Assembly (NCBI RefSeq): GCF_016786355.1
Contig: NZ_JADWYX010000017.1
Span: 41,400-105,399 of the forward strand
Direction: 5' to 3'
Length of the DNA: 64,000 bases
From: Frankia sp. AgB1.9
Lineage (GTDB): Bacteria > Actinomycetota > Actinomycetes > Frankiales > Frankiaceae
Shown: piece by piece, positions 18,901-27,131 of the stretch
Layout: every line of letters starts with the position of its first letter
How positions within the stretch are numbered: the stretch's first letter is position 1
Made by a program: the position numbers and the translations under genes
Notes under the pieces: generated by a model
What the model was told of the DNA's origin: nothing
The model's input: the letters and a program-made list of their open reading frames with translations, nothing else
The model's database searches: none

Positions 18901-20500
18901 TGAGCTCCAGGGCAAGGTGGTCGTCTACGACGCAGGTGCCGCGGCATTCGTTCGGCGCGGTCCGGTCGACCGCGAGAACGTAGACGCCCGCCTCGGGACC
19001 GTCGCGAAGGACCGCCTTCATCCCGGGCAGGTTGCGCAGGGCGAGCGCGCCGTCCAGCAGGACGACCACGTCCACCTCGTGGCGGACATTGGTGTTCCCG
19101 CGCCGTTCGGCCAGCCGGATCGAGATCAGCTCGCGCAGCTCGCGGACGCGGTCGGCCCGCGTGGACGCCGTGTTCCCGACCCAACAGGGGAGATCGCCGG
19201 CTTCGCTGTCGTAGGTGTGCGGCAGCCAGGTCGCCCAGGAAAGGTCGGCGTCGTCGGTCGAGGTGATGAGCACGAGGCGCAGGTCGTCGGGGCTGCGCAG
19301 CGTACCGAGCTGGATCAGCAGCCAGCGGGCCAGCGATCCCGCGGTGGCCGCCGACCCGACGATGCCGAGGACTCCGACGGCGCGCAGGTCGACCGTCAGC
19401 GGAATCCCGCGTAGCTCAGGCTCCTGGAAGCCGGCCCACCGCTCGCCGCGGATCACGAACGATGGCGCGGCGGTGCCGACGCCGAGCCGCAGGGACAGTC
19501 CATCTGGTGAGTCCGCGTTACGGGGCCACAGGTGCCGGCTGGCGCCGGTCGCCGCCAGTGTCACCTCGACGAGGTCTGGTGCCCGCGCCCGACGGGTCCG
19601 CTCCTCGTCGGCGATCCTTGCGCCGAGATCGCGGGCCACGCCGGCTGTGGCTTCTTCATAACGCCCGCGGTCCAGCCGGCGTTGGCGACGGTCGCTCACC
19701 TGGGTACCGATCACGCCCAGCGGGCCTAGCAGGCACATGAGCAGGACAAGCGTGCGGTGCGTGACCACGGCGAGCACCAGGCCCATCGCCACCGGAAGCA
19801 GCGCTGAGAGCCAGGTTCCCAGCCGGGAGGTGGGTGGCCGGGTCGGCGGAGCCGGCAGCACGATCTCGGCTGGGTGGACGGCCGGTGGGGAGATGAACGT
19901 CCGGTCGAAGTCGAGCCGGCCGTCACCACCCGGCTTCGTGGTCAGGCCGGCGGCCGGCAGCGGAACCCATTCGAGCCGGTCGGAACCGACCTGGAGCAGC
20001 GAGCCGGCCGACAGCGCGGCCGGTTCGGTCAGCCGTTCGCCATCGAGGAAGGTGCCGTTGAAGGAGCCGACGTCGACGGCCTCCGCTCGGCCCAGAACAT
20101 CGATCTCGATCTCGACGTGCTCGCGGGAGGCCTGCTCGCAGTGCAGCACGAGGTCGGCGTCGCCGGTGCGGGCCGCCGTCCGCCGACCAGGCGGGAGCCA
20201 GGCGACGAGTCCCGTGTCGGGCCCGTCGAGGACCCGCAGCGCGCCGACAGCCCCCGGCTCCAGCGCGCGCTGGAGCGGGCCGGGCGCGCCGATGCTGACG
20301 GTCGCGCCCTGGAGCAGCGGGCTCTCCCCCACGGTGGCCGTCGGGTCGAGAAGCTGCTCGCCGACATAGCAGGGACGGCCGGCGGCGGGCAGCGGCAGCG
20401 CGGCCAGAACGGACGCGAGGGTGGTGGCGGGCTCCGCGGTGATCTCGACGTCACGGCTCGCGCCCGTGGACGCGTGTCGCACCGTCACCCTGATGATCAC
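15965..20500 (-). CDS. eccC: FHA domain plus FtsK/SpoIIIE type VII secretion ATPase (EccC-like)
   Basis: A 1511-residue protein from GTG 20500. N-terminal ubiquitin-like region, then an FHA domain (SREHVEIE and GSFNGTFLDG, res ~105-190), a hydrophobic pair (LLPVAMGLVLAVVTH, LVLLMCLLGPLGVIG, ~260-300), and three FtsK/SpoIIIE ATPase modules. Module 1 has an intact Walker A GATGAGKS (~635) and Walker B VLVFDEFARV; modules 2 and 3 have GGPQSGRTT (~974) and SGPPGSGRTT (~1322). This is the motor of ESX-like secretion; the FHA domain suggests phosphothreonine-dependent control. EccB/D/E and mycosin genes are absent from the window. The probable substrates are encoded at 7656-9101 and 9132. Confidence 0.88.
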   Translation of the reverse strand: MIIRVTVRHASTGASRDVEITAEPATTLASVLAALPLPAAGRPCYVGEQLLDPTATVGESPLLQGATVSIGAPGPLQRALEPGAVGALRVLDGPDTGLVAWLPPGRRTAARTGDADLVLHCEQASREHVEIEIDVLGRAEAVDVGSFNGTFLDGERLTEPAALSAGSLLQVGSDRLEWVPLPAAGLTTKPGGDGRLDFDRTFISPPAVHPAEIVLPAPPTRPPTSRLGTWLSALLPVAMGLVLAVVTHRTLVLLMCLLGPLGVIGTQVSDRRQRRLDRGRYEEATAGVARDLGARIADEERTRRARAPDLVEVTLAATGASRHLWPRNADSPDGLSLRLGVGTAAPSFVIRGERWAGFQEPELRGIPLTVDLRAVGVLGIVGSAATAGSLARWLLIQLGTLRSPDDLRLVLITSTDDADLSWATWLPHTYDSEAGDLPCWVGNTASTRADRVRELRELISIRLAERRGNTNVRHEVDVVVLLDGALALRNLPGMKAVLRDGPEAGVYVLAVDRTAPNECRGTCVVDDHLALELTRGRGEPPLHGVAEGLDTELAEELARAIAPMRDRLSLGGTTASIPRQVRLLDLVGIQRPSAGAVAELWAAAPGPTTRVVLGADADGPVTIDLAGQGPHTMLGGATGAGKSILLQTLVTSLLLANTPDELNLVLIDFKGGSAFLPFENCPHVVALLRSTGETPADVFDQAAARRVLASVRAEVHRRERLLARHGGEIDEYWRARRSGRPTAPLPRLVLVFDEFARVLETSPDFLRELVNVAGKGRSLGMHLVLATQSLQGKLSAELKNNIDLRITLRQNEPADSVEVLGVPDAAAIPGRLRGRGMILFTKDETRAPRPFQSGYLGDPPPADGAPPARVRVVDWGALGLPRPEEKVDHGGAATDQTLTIRAIEEAAARADLPAPFRPLLPPLPADLTIADLAAAATTPAGATEIPVGLADEPAVQAQPPLVFDLAGTDRLLAAGGPQSGRTTLAAALITGMAARFRPDEAHVYVIERQPAGLDAYGALPHCGAVVSTAEPDRIRRLAAWLLEEVTTRLSTRAGPAGHGGTGGGPTAAGPGGGGRRPWIVLIVDGWEYFENRADPNFVETTPLQELREVIAAGPPVGVHVILLGGQDLAGGRTAALFTRRLLLPFGKEELRRLHYPTGTASPPDLPGRAVDAATGTHLQLARSHLSAARLTEYVTQLRLGPAVDDARGPDRRPEPDRAGFARQLGMASGSESSPAVNADGVRPPADFASATHRRAFVPPTAVAPLAFGLPRQFPSMPTRVRSDELPALHPAPSPTWLPLGIGGKDVATVGLDLFGPGPHALLVSGPPGSGRTTAAATIVQGLRRLGVGALVVAPPRSPLPALLGNDDPGIRLVRAGDVKDTQLREAAETFGDSRFAVIVDDCDHLTIEPTVVNFADARTLLEEAASPAAAGHKALILCGDATPILNGQRRSLLKVTNEIRTSGGLLLLTPTSPHTAREHNLRLEPDQLFPTPPGRAYLTIRGTATLIQLAT

Positions 20501-20796
20501 ACCAGGCTCGCCTCCGAGACCCGTGCCGCACCATGACCTGCCGCCGCGGTGACCCGCCGGCGTCGCGACCCCATGTCGCCGTGACCCGCTGCCGTGACCA
20601 GTGATGTGACCCAGTGATGCGACCCAAAACCAGACCCGCGCACGACGCCGAACTGGTGATCTTCTGTGCGCTGTCAGACTAGCCGGAAATCGTCCCGCTC
20701 CGGGCGGGGTTGAACCGCTCCGCATGCGGCCGGCCGCCGGCCCGAGGCGGGTCGACGGCCGAGCCGAGAGCTTCCGTTCTCTTTATGCCCCAGCGG

Positions 20797-20937
20797 TTAT
20801 GAGTCGTCGGCAGAGGCGGTCGGCCAGCTCGGTGCCGGGGGTGTCGATGCGGCCGAGGGGTCGGGCCCGCCCTGGTCGAGCCGGAAGGGCGGGCAGACGT
20901 CGGTCATCAGGGCCGCGTAGGCGATGACCCGGGCGCG
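20797..20937 (-). pseudogene. C-terminal remnant of a DUF4389-like membrane protein
   Basis: The frame reads VIAYAALMTDVCPPFRLDQG followed by a Pro/Ser-rich tail and a stop. The YA-LMTD-YPPF-LD signature is the characteristic end of DUF4389 proteins, whose transmembrane part should precede it, but that part is missing. So this is a 3' fragment, abutting the end of the potassium-channel gene. The rest of the gap 20501-20947 shows nothing else recognisable. Confidence 0.5.
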
Positions 20938-20947
20938 GTCCCCACCG

Positions 20948-23086
20948 TCAGCCGTCGCGTTCTTCCGGCTCGGCCGCGCCATTGGCGCCCGCGGGCGAGA
21001 GCGACTCCGAACGGCGCGCGTCGGCCGGGCGCTGGTTACGACGGATCATGTCGACGATCTCGGTCACCGGGCCGACCGCGAGCAGCTCGTCGCCGGCCCG
21101 CAACCGGGTGTGGCGGCTGGGCCGCAGGTTGGGACGGACCGGTCCCGCGCCGTTCACCGCCGGAACGGGAGTCTTCCCGTTGGACCCGGCCCTGTGCGGC
21201 TCCGCCGCGGCCGGCGAGGCGGCCGCGGAGGCCGCCGCGGTGACGGCCAGGATGCGGGCCCCGGTGGCCAGCTCGGCGAGGGTCGGGCCGACCAGGGCGG
21301 CACCGGGCCGCACGACCATGCGAGCGACCAGGAACGGGGTGCGTTCGACGTAGAAGGTGCTGATGACGTCGTAACCGAGCGCCGCGCCGACGAAGTAGGG
21401 CGACGCGAGCGCCGCGGCACTGCGCACGGTGTGGATGTCGAAGCGACGCTCCACCTCCGAGGTCATCGACGAGTCGGCGACGCGCAGCACCACCCGCAAC
21501 GCGGGCTCGTCGGGCCCGGCATCCGGGGTCGGGCCGGCCGCGACGCGGGCATGCCGCTGGTAGGACCGGCCGCCCGCCTTGCTGGCGGCGTGGCGGGCCG
21601 CAATCCGCTCGTCGCGCGCCTGGGCTAGCTCCTCATAGGCATCGCGCGCGGACAGCACGGTCTCCAGGTTGGCGACGCCGTCGCTGGTCAGAGCCGCGAT
21701 CGCGGTCGCACGGCCGAGACCGGCCTGCAGCAGGGTGGTCCGCACCGTCGCGTCACCGATCACCACCGGCACGCCACGCTCACGCGCGACCGGCAGGAAC
21801 CGGTTGTGCTCATCCCGCTCGATCACCACCACGGCCCGGCCGGCACGCAGTAGCCCTTCCATCGTCGCCGTGCCGATCTTGCCAAGCCCGCACAGCACCA
21901 CATGGCCGCGCACGGTGCCGGCCCGGCCGCGACCGAGCGCCTTCTCCAGCTTCCGACTGATGATGACGTTGGTGATGAACGCGTAGATGACGGCGACCGA
22001 GAGGGCGCCGAACAGCATCAGAAGGATGCCGAAGGCCTGTAGCCAATGGCTCGCGTCGCCAAAGTTGAAGTCGCCGTAGCCGACCGTCGTCATCGTCTCG
22101 ACCGTCAGATAAAGCGCGTCGAAGGCGTCGAAGTCGGCCGGGGCGTCCGGGTCGTTGGCGGCGTAGGTCAGTCTCAGCACGACGGTGCTCAGGACGACGA
22201 GCGTGAGCACGGCGCCGAGCGCCCAGCGGAACGGGCCGTCGAACTCGCCGCGGATGGTCGCGAGTAGCGCCCGGGCCCGGCCGAGGGGTCCCTGGCCCGC
22301 CTCACTCCGCAGGATGGGGTTGGACCCGGACCGTTCCTGCCGTTTACGCGCGACGGCGGCGATCTCGGCGAAGGTGCGGGCATCGTGCATGCCCGCGACC
22401 GTCAGTCCGCGGGCGTCGAACTCGGCGAGACGGCCCAGCATCGTCAGCTGGTCCCCCGGTGCCAGCGGGATGTCTCGCGGTGGGCAGAGGACCGGGTCCC
22501 GGTCGGCCGGCCGGCGCAACGCGATCGGGGTGAGGTCGCCGTAGCGGGCCCGGAACGCGTCCGCTTCGTCGACGACCGCGTCGACGACCGCGAAGACCTC
22601 CGGAGCTTCTTGGTCGTGGTTGGTCGCCGGATCCGCGAACAAGGTGAAGGCATGGACCACATCGGACCGGATACAGGCCTCGACAAAGCTCGGCCCGACC
22701 CGGTCCGCCATGTTGATGACCGTCGCGGCCGGGATCGCGGCGGCGAGCTGGTCGCCGAGCTGGGCGTTGTCGATGCTCACGACCAGGCGCCTGTTCGGCG
22801 CGACCTCGGCGGCGGCGATCGCGGTCTGCAGATTGTCCAGATCCAGGTCTCCGCAGGCGGCGACGGCCAGAGCCGTGTCGATGTCCGCCTCGCGCAGCGC
22901 CTCCGGGCTGTGCGCGCTCTCGGGGACCACTCGGACGCCGCTGCGTTCCAGCCGCCGGCGTGAGCCCGTCGGGTCGCGGTCGTCCACGACCACCACAGCG
23001 ACCCCAGACGCCACCAGCTGCTCAGCCACCCGCGAACCCAGAGCGCTCAGCCCGCAGACGATGACGTGCCCCGACACCTTCGCCAC
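20948..23086 (-). CDS. Potassium channel protein with TrkA-N/RCK domains
   Basis: A 712-residue protein (GTG 23086). Order: N-terminal Rossmann TrkA-N domain (GHVIVCGLSALGSRVAEQL), a first transmembrane helix (ALGAVLTLVVLSTVVLRL), pore loop with the selectivity filter TMTTVGYGD (~res 330), second helix (GILLMLFGALSVAVIYAFI), second TrkA-N domain (HVVLCGLGKIGTATMEGLL), and a TrkA-C-like end (TRLRAGDELLAVGPV). This two-TM layout with an RCK module on both sides of the pore is known from actinobacteria. Likely a ligand- or redox-gated K+ channel in the membrane. Divergent from the SIP gene with a 249-bp spacer. Confidence 0.88.
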   Translation of the reverse strand: MAKVSGHVIVCGLSALGSRVAEQLVASGVAVVVVDDRDPTGSRRRLERSGVRVVPESAHSPEALREADIDTALAVAACGDLDLDNLQTAIAAAEVAPNRRLVVSIDNAQLGDQLAAAIPAATVINMADRVGPSFVEACIRSDVVHAFTLFADPATNHDQEAPEVFAVVDAVVDEADAFRARYGDLTPIALRRPADRDPVLCPPRDIPLAPGDQLTMLGRLAEFDARGLTVAGMHDARTFAEIAAVARKRQERSGSNPILRSEAGQGPLGRARALLATIRGEFDGPFRWALGAVLTLVVLSTVVLRLTYAANDPDAPADFDAFDALYLTVETMTTVGYGDFNFGDASHWLQAFGILLMLFGALSVAVIYAFITNVIISRKLEKALGRGRAGTVRGHVVLCGLGKIGTATMEGLLRAGRAVVVIERDEHNRFLPVARERGVPVVIGDATVRTTLLQAGLGRATAIAALTSDGVANLETVLSARDAYEELAQARDERIAARHAASKAGGRSYQRHARVAAGPTPDAGPDEPALRVVLRVADSSMTSEVERRFDIHTVRSAAALASPYFVGAALGYDVISTFYVERTPFLVARMVVRPGAALVGPTLAELATGARILAVTAAASAAASPAAAEPHRAGSNGKTPVPAVNGAGPVRPNLRPSRHTRLRAGDELLAVGPVTEIVDMIRRNQRPADARRSESLSPAGANGAAEPEERDG

Positions 23087-23282
23087 GCCGTTCCTGCCTC
23101 CTTCGCTGAGGAGAGCGAACCACGACTGTCTGTCCACGGTGGAACGGGTCCGTTTCCCCGTTGGAACGGCCCGCTCGGGGCGAGGATCGGGGGCCCCGCG
23201 CCGTTGCCGGCGATAGACGGACCTATCCCCTCGGACGCGACGAGAGCCCCACCGAACCTCGATCGCCCCAACCCGGGTCCGC

Positions 23283-23298
23283 TCTCGATATATCGAGA
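23283..23298. promoter_or_regulatory. Perfect 16-bp palindrome before SIP gene
   Basis: TCTCGATATATCGAGA is an exact palindrome in an AT-rich island 38 bp before the SIP start codon. ATATCGAGATAT-type sites are typical of PadR-like or iron-responsive repressors; siderophore-interacting genes often neighbour PadR genes, but no such gene is in the window. Confidence 0.6.
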
Positions 23299-23335
23299 TA
23301 TGCTCGTAACGGTCATCGAGGTCCGAGGAGCAACC

Positions 23336-24151
23336 ATGACGACACCATCCGTTCGGGGCACCGCCGGCCGCCGAGGGCATCGCCCGCCGCCACGCCAGGT
23401 CGAGGTCGTGGGAGTCGAACGACTGACCCCGCGCCTGACGGCCATCCAGTTCAGCGGGGCGGGACTCGTGGGCTTCCCCACGCCGCCGCCGACCGCCCAC
23501 ATCAAGGTCTTTCTTCCCGACGAGACCGGCGCCCTCGCGCTTCCGCAGGCTGGTCCCGACGGTCTGGTCATGCCGGCCGGGAAACGCCCGACGATGCGCA
23601 CCTACACGCCACGCCGCTACGACCCGGCGACCAACACCCTTGAGGTCCAGTTCGTGCTGCACGGGGAGGGCCCGGCGTCGACCTGGGCGCAGCGGGCGGC
23701 GGTCGGCGACCAGGTGGCCATCGCTGGTCCCGGCGGCCGGTTCGCCCTCGACGAGACCGTGCCGCACTGGTGGATCGGCGCTGACGAGAGCGCGATCCCC
23801 GCCGTGGCGACCCTGCTCGAGGCACTTCGTGACACCGCGACCGCCGAGGTCCACCTGGAGGTGGCCGGCGCGCAGGACGAGCTGCCGCTGCCCGCTCCGG
23901 CCGGTGCCACGGTCACCTGGCACCATCGACGCGTCGCCGACGCCTGGGGAGCCGAGCTCGCAGCGGCGGCGAGGTCCACGACCCTGCCTGCCGGCACGCA
24001 GGTCTGGGTTGCCTGCGAGTCGGGCGCCGTACGCCAGCTGCGGTCGTACTTCCTGACCGAGCGGCAGTGGCCCCGCACCGCCCTGACCTCCAGGGGCTAC
24101 TGGCGTCTCGGCGCGGCCGACCACCCGGACCACGACTACGGCGAGGACTGA
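23336..24151 (+). CDS. Siderophore-interacting FAD-dependent reductase
   Basis: A 271-residue protein of the SIP/ViuB family, cytoplasmic flavoproteins that reduce ferric siderophores to release iron. FAD-binding motif RTYTPRRYD (~res 83), GPGGRFALD, then the WWIGADESAIPAVATLLEAL start of the NAD(P)H domain and a C-terminal VACESGAVRQLRSYF helix. ATG 23336 follows a CGAGGAG ribosome site. A palindromic operator lies just upstream, so iron- or ligand-dependent control is likely. Confidence 0.88.
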   Translation: MTTPSVRGTAGRRGHRPPPRQVEVVGVERLTPRLTAIQFSGAGLVGFPTPPPTAHIKVFLPDETGALALPQAGPDGLVMPAGKRPTMRTYTPRRYDPATNTLEVQFVLHGEGPASTWAQRAAVGDQVAIAGPGGRFALDETVPHWWIGADESAIPAVATLLEALRDTATAEVHLEVAGAQDELPLPAPAGATVTWHHRRVADAWGAELAAAARSTTLPAGTQVWVACESGAVRQLRSYFLTERQWPRTALTSRGYWRLGAADHPDHDYGED

Positions 24152-24337
24152 CCTCCCGGGGCCTCCCGATCTTCGTCCAGCCCTGCGCAGCGGATTCGGC
24201 TTTGGCGGCGAGCAGGTGCTTTGGCGCCCAAGAGAAGTGTTCGCCGAAGGCCCTCCATTCGGCGAGCGGTGGCGCATATGCTCCGGATATCGGGCGATTC
24301 CGCCAAAGGTTTGTGTGACTCGACATGTGAGGCTGTC

Positions 24338-25369
24338 GTGTCAAGAGGGCGCCACCTGTCCCTGTCACCTTCCGAGCGCTCCGACGGTGCCGTCAGACTG
24401 CGCCGATCGAGACCGTTATGTCTGATCGCGGGCGTCGGCGCCCTGACGCTGGCGATGAGCGGCTGCACGGGCGGAGGCGGCGCGCCAACGCTGACGCCGT
24501 CGGTCTCGCCGTCGCCCACGGTGCGCCGCTCGCTGCCGCCGCCGACGGCGATGTCCCGCGAGGAGTTTCAGCAGGCGCTTTCGGCGGTCGACGCGGCACT
24601 TAAGCCTGGATTCGACGCAATCGGCGCCGCGCAGACTCCCACCGACCTGGCCAACGCGCTCGGCGCGGTACAGCTCAACCTGGACGCCCAGGCCGGAGTT
24701 CTCGGCAACCTGCGCCCGCCGAGGCCCGAGGTCGCCTCGACCGGCCAGGTGATCACCGCGATGCGCGACCTGTCCAACGACCTGGCGACCATCGCCACGG
24801 ACACCAAGGACGCCTCGGTCTGCACCGGCGGCACCGGTCTGCCCCGGGCGTCCAACGTCGACGGTGCCCAGGAGTTCCGGTTGGCCTTCCTGGCCCTCAC
24901 CACCGCCGACCCCGGCCATCCGTACACGTTCGGCACGTTCCTGCCGGCCGCCACGGCGGACCCGGCCCGCCGGCCGGGAACCGGACCGCTTCCCGGCGGC
25001 CGATCGAGTGGCTACGGCCATCTGACCGTCGAGAACCAGGGCACCGCCGACTCGGTGGTCAAGGTGATGTCCGGTGGCGACCTCATCCGCGCCCTGTACG
25101 TGCAGGCAGGCGGCTCGGCGACCGTCACCGGCATCCCAAACGGGACGTACGACGCCTACTACACGACCGGCACCGACTGGGACGACGGCAACCGCCGGTT
25201 CACCCGGGACTGCGCGTTCGACAAGTTCGACAATCCCGTGGAATACACGACCTCGTCGACCAGCACGACGATCGAGTACAGCGTCTGGACGCTGACCCTG
25301 CACACCAGCGATCTGTCGAACTCCGCCCCCACCAGCCCGATCGACGCCGGCGCGTTCCCGGCGTCGTGA
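24338..25369 (+). CDS. Secreted lipoprotein, function unknown
   Basis: A 343-residue protein from GTG 24338 (GAGG 8 nt upstream). A basic N-region (RLRRSRPLCL), hydrophobic core and lipobox LAMSGC (Cys43) mark a lipoprotein; a Ser/Thr/Pro-rich linker follows. The C-terminal ~130 residues (YGHLTVENQGTADSVVKV, GGSATVTGIPNGTYDAYY) form a beta-sandwich-like domain also seen in actinobacterial surface proteins. Cytoplasmic partners are not evident. Longer starts at 24221 or 24278 would add a non-signal leader. Confidence 0.7.
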   Translation: MSRGRHLSLSPSERSDGAVRLRRSRPLCLIAGVGALTLAMSGCTGGGGAPTLTPSVSPSPTVRRSLPPPTAMSREEFQQALSAVDAALKPGFDAIGAAQTPTDLANALGAVQLNLDAQAGVLGNLRPPRPEVASTGQVITAMRDLSNDLATIATDTKDASVCTGGTGLPRASNVDGAQEFRLAFLALTTADPGHPYTFGTFLPAATADPARRPGTGPLPGGRSSGYGHLTVENQGTADSVVKVMSGGDLIRALYVQAGGSATVTGIPNGTYDAYYTTGTDWDDGNRRFTRDCAFDKFDNPVEYTTSSTSTTIEYSVWTLTLHTSDLSNSAPTSPIDAGAFPAS

Positions 25370-25444
25370 CCGCCCGGTCCGGGCCGGCTCCCGGGGCCAA
25401 CGGCAGGGTTGAGTCAAACTGAAACGTGTTACATGATCCGTCTC

Positions 25445-26056
25445 ATGGCGCGGGCGGTGATCGTGACGGACACGGCCGCCAGGAACGCGGTGCTCTCATC
25501 GGCGGCCGAGTGCTTCGTCCGGCTCGGGGTCAGCCGGACGACCGCCGCCGACATCGCCCGCGGCGCCGGGATCTCGCGGGCCACGCTCTACCGGCGCTAC
25601 GGCGGGACCGTGGAGATCTTCCATGCCGTCCTGGCTCGGGAGTCCGAGCAGATGTCGGCCGACGCCGCCGACCTGCTCGCGTCGGTGACCGACCCGTCGT
25701 TACGGCTCGTCGAGGGCATGGTTTTCGCGATTCAAGAGGTTCAGCGCCGGCCGGTCCACGCGGCGCTGTTTTCGACCGGTGACGCGGCCTGGTCGGCACG
25801 ACGAGCGATACGCGCGACGTCGCTGCGCCGGATCAGCGAGGACGCGATCCGCCCGCTCATCGACGTGACCGTCACAGGACTGGCCGAACCTGAGCTCGGC
25901 GACCTCGTGGACTGGATCCTGCGGCTGATCATCTCCTACGCGGCCGTCCCCGGCCCGGGTGACCTGGATGAGGCCACGATCCGCCGTCAGCTCAACCGGC
26001 TGCTGGTACCGGCCGTCACCGCGCTTCTCGGCAGGGCGACGCCCGAAGAGATCTGA
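25445..26056 (+). CDS. TetR-family transcriptional regulator
   Basis: About 203 residues. N-terminal TetR helix-turn-helix: AVLSSAAECFVRLGVSRTT, then AADIARGAGISRATLYRRYG. The rest is a helical ligand domain. ATG 25445 gives the normal ~15-residue lead; 25433 and 25409 are possible. The quinone oxidoreductase gene begins 35 bp downstream and the sulfotransferase follows, so this regulator probably controls the three-gene unit. Confidence 0.82.
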   Translation: MARAVIVTDTAARNAVLSSAAECFVRLGVSRTTAADIARGAGISRATLYRRYGGTVEIFHAVLARESEQMSADAADLLASVTDPSLRLVEGMVFAIQEVQRRPVHAALFSTGDAAWSARRAIRATSLRRISEDAIRPLIDVTVTGLAEPELGDLVDWILRLIISYAAVPGPGDLDEATIRRQLNRLLVPAVTALLGRATPEEI

Positions 26057-26091
26057 GTCCGTCTGCCACGGACCGGGGAGGGAAAACCCAG

Positions 26092-27126
26092 ATGAAGGCA
26101 CTGCAGGTGCGGGAGCATGGCGACCCGACAGACGTTCTCGCCGTGGCGACGGTCGAGTTACCGGTGCCCGGGCCCGGCGAGGTACGCATCCGGGTCGGGG
26201 CGGGTTCGCTCAACTTCAACGACATCGACCGCTGCCGCGGCAATCTGGTCACAGTTGCGACGCCACCGCCGTTCACGCTCGGAATGGACGTGTGCGGGGT
26301 GGTCGACGCGGCCGGGGAGGGCGCCGACGCGTGGGTCGGCCGACGCGTCGTCGCGATCACGAAGAACGCCCTGGGTGGCCTCGCCGAGTACGCGATCGCG
26401 CCGGCGGTATCGGTCTTCGAGGCGCCGCCGGGGCTCGACGACGCGGAAGCGACCGCCTTCCTGTTGCCGTTTCATACCGGCGCCCTCGCACTGCTGCATC
26501 GGGCCCAGCTGACCCCCGCCGAGACGTTGCTGATCCATGCCGGGGCCAGCGGGCTGGGGACCGCCGCCATCCAGCTCGGGCAGGCGATCGGGGCCCGGGT
26601 GTTCGTCACCGTCTCAAGTCCGGCGAAGGCCGAGGTCTGCGAACAGCTAGGCGCCGAGGTCGTCATCGACCACACGAAGGACGACTTCGCCGAAGCAGTC
26701 CTCAAGAACACCGACGACGTCGGGGCGGACGTCATCTACGACCTGTCCGGCGGCGCGTTCGTCGGCAAGTCCTGGACGTGCATCGCCCGCGACGGCCGCT
26801 ACGTCCCGGTTGGCTTTGCCGACGACCCGGAGAACGGCATGGCCGGCCGACCGCTGCGCCTGGCCTGCATCGGCAATTTCTCGATCGTCGGGGTGATGCT
26901 CGCGTGGGTCGACCAGATCGACCCGGGAATGCGTCGGTTCGGTCTCAACCCGTTCGGCCGCGAGACGGCGGACGAGGTGCACGGCCAGCTCCTCGACCTG
27001 CTGGCCGCCGGTTCGATCCGGCCGTTCGTCGGCCGTCGCGTCACGATCGAGGAGGCGCCCGCGGCGCTCGGCGACCACCAGGCGCGCCGCTCCATCGGCC
27101 GCACCGTCGTAGAGCTCGGCGCCTGA
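26092..27126 (+). CDS. Quinone oxidoreductase-like MDR dehydrogenase
   Basis: A 344-residue medium-chain dehydrogenase of the zinc-free QOR type. Visible: GTG-like start MKALQVREHG, the GMDVCGVVDAAG segment, NADPH-binding LLIHAGASGLGTAAIQLG (~res 145) and VIDHTKDDF. No cysteine/histidine zinc ligands, as usual for NADPH:quinone reductases. It likely reduces an activated alkene or quinone. It sits between the TetR gene and a sulfotransferase gene (5 bp gap), one operon. Confidence 0.82.
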   Translation: MKALQVREHGDPTDVLAVATVELPVPGPGEVRIRVGAGSLNFNDIDRCRGNLVTVATPPPFTLGMDVCGVVDAAGEGADAWVGRRVVAITKNALGGLAEYAIAPAVSVFEAPPGLDDAEATAFLLPFHTGALALLHRAQLTPAETLLIHAGASGLGTAAIQLGQAIGARVFVTVSSPAKAEVCEQLGAEVVIDHTKDDFAEAVLKNTDDVGADVIYDLSGGAFVGKSWTCIARDGRYVPVGFADDPENGMAGRPLRLACIGNFSIVGVMLAWVDQIDPGMRRFGLNPFGRETADEVHGQLLDLLAAGSIRPFVGRRVTIEEAPAALGDHQARRSIGRTVVELGA

Positions 27127-27131
27127 CGGCG

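Noticed and set aside
23087..24277. N-terminal extension of the K+ channel gene to 24277
   Set aside because: The extension is antisense to the siderophore-interacting gene; the GTG at 23086 starts the first TrkA-N domain.
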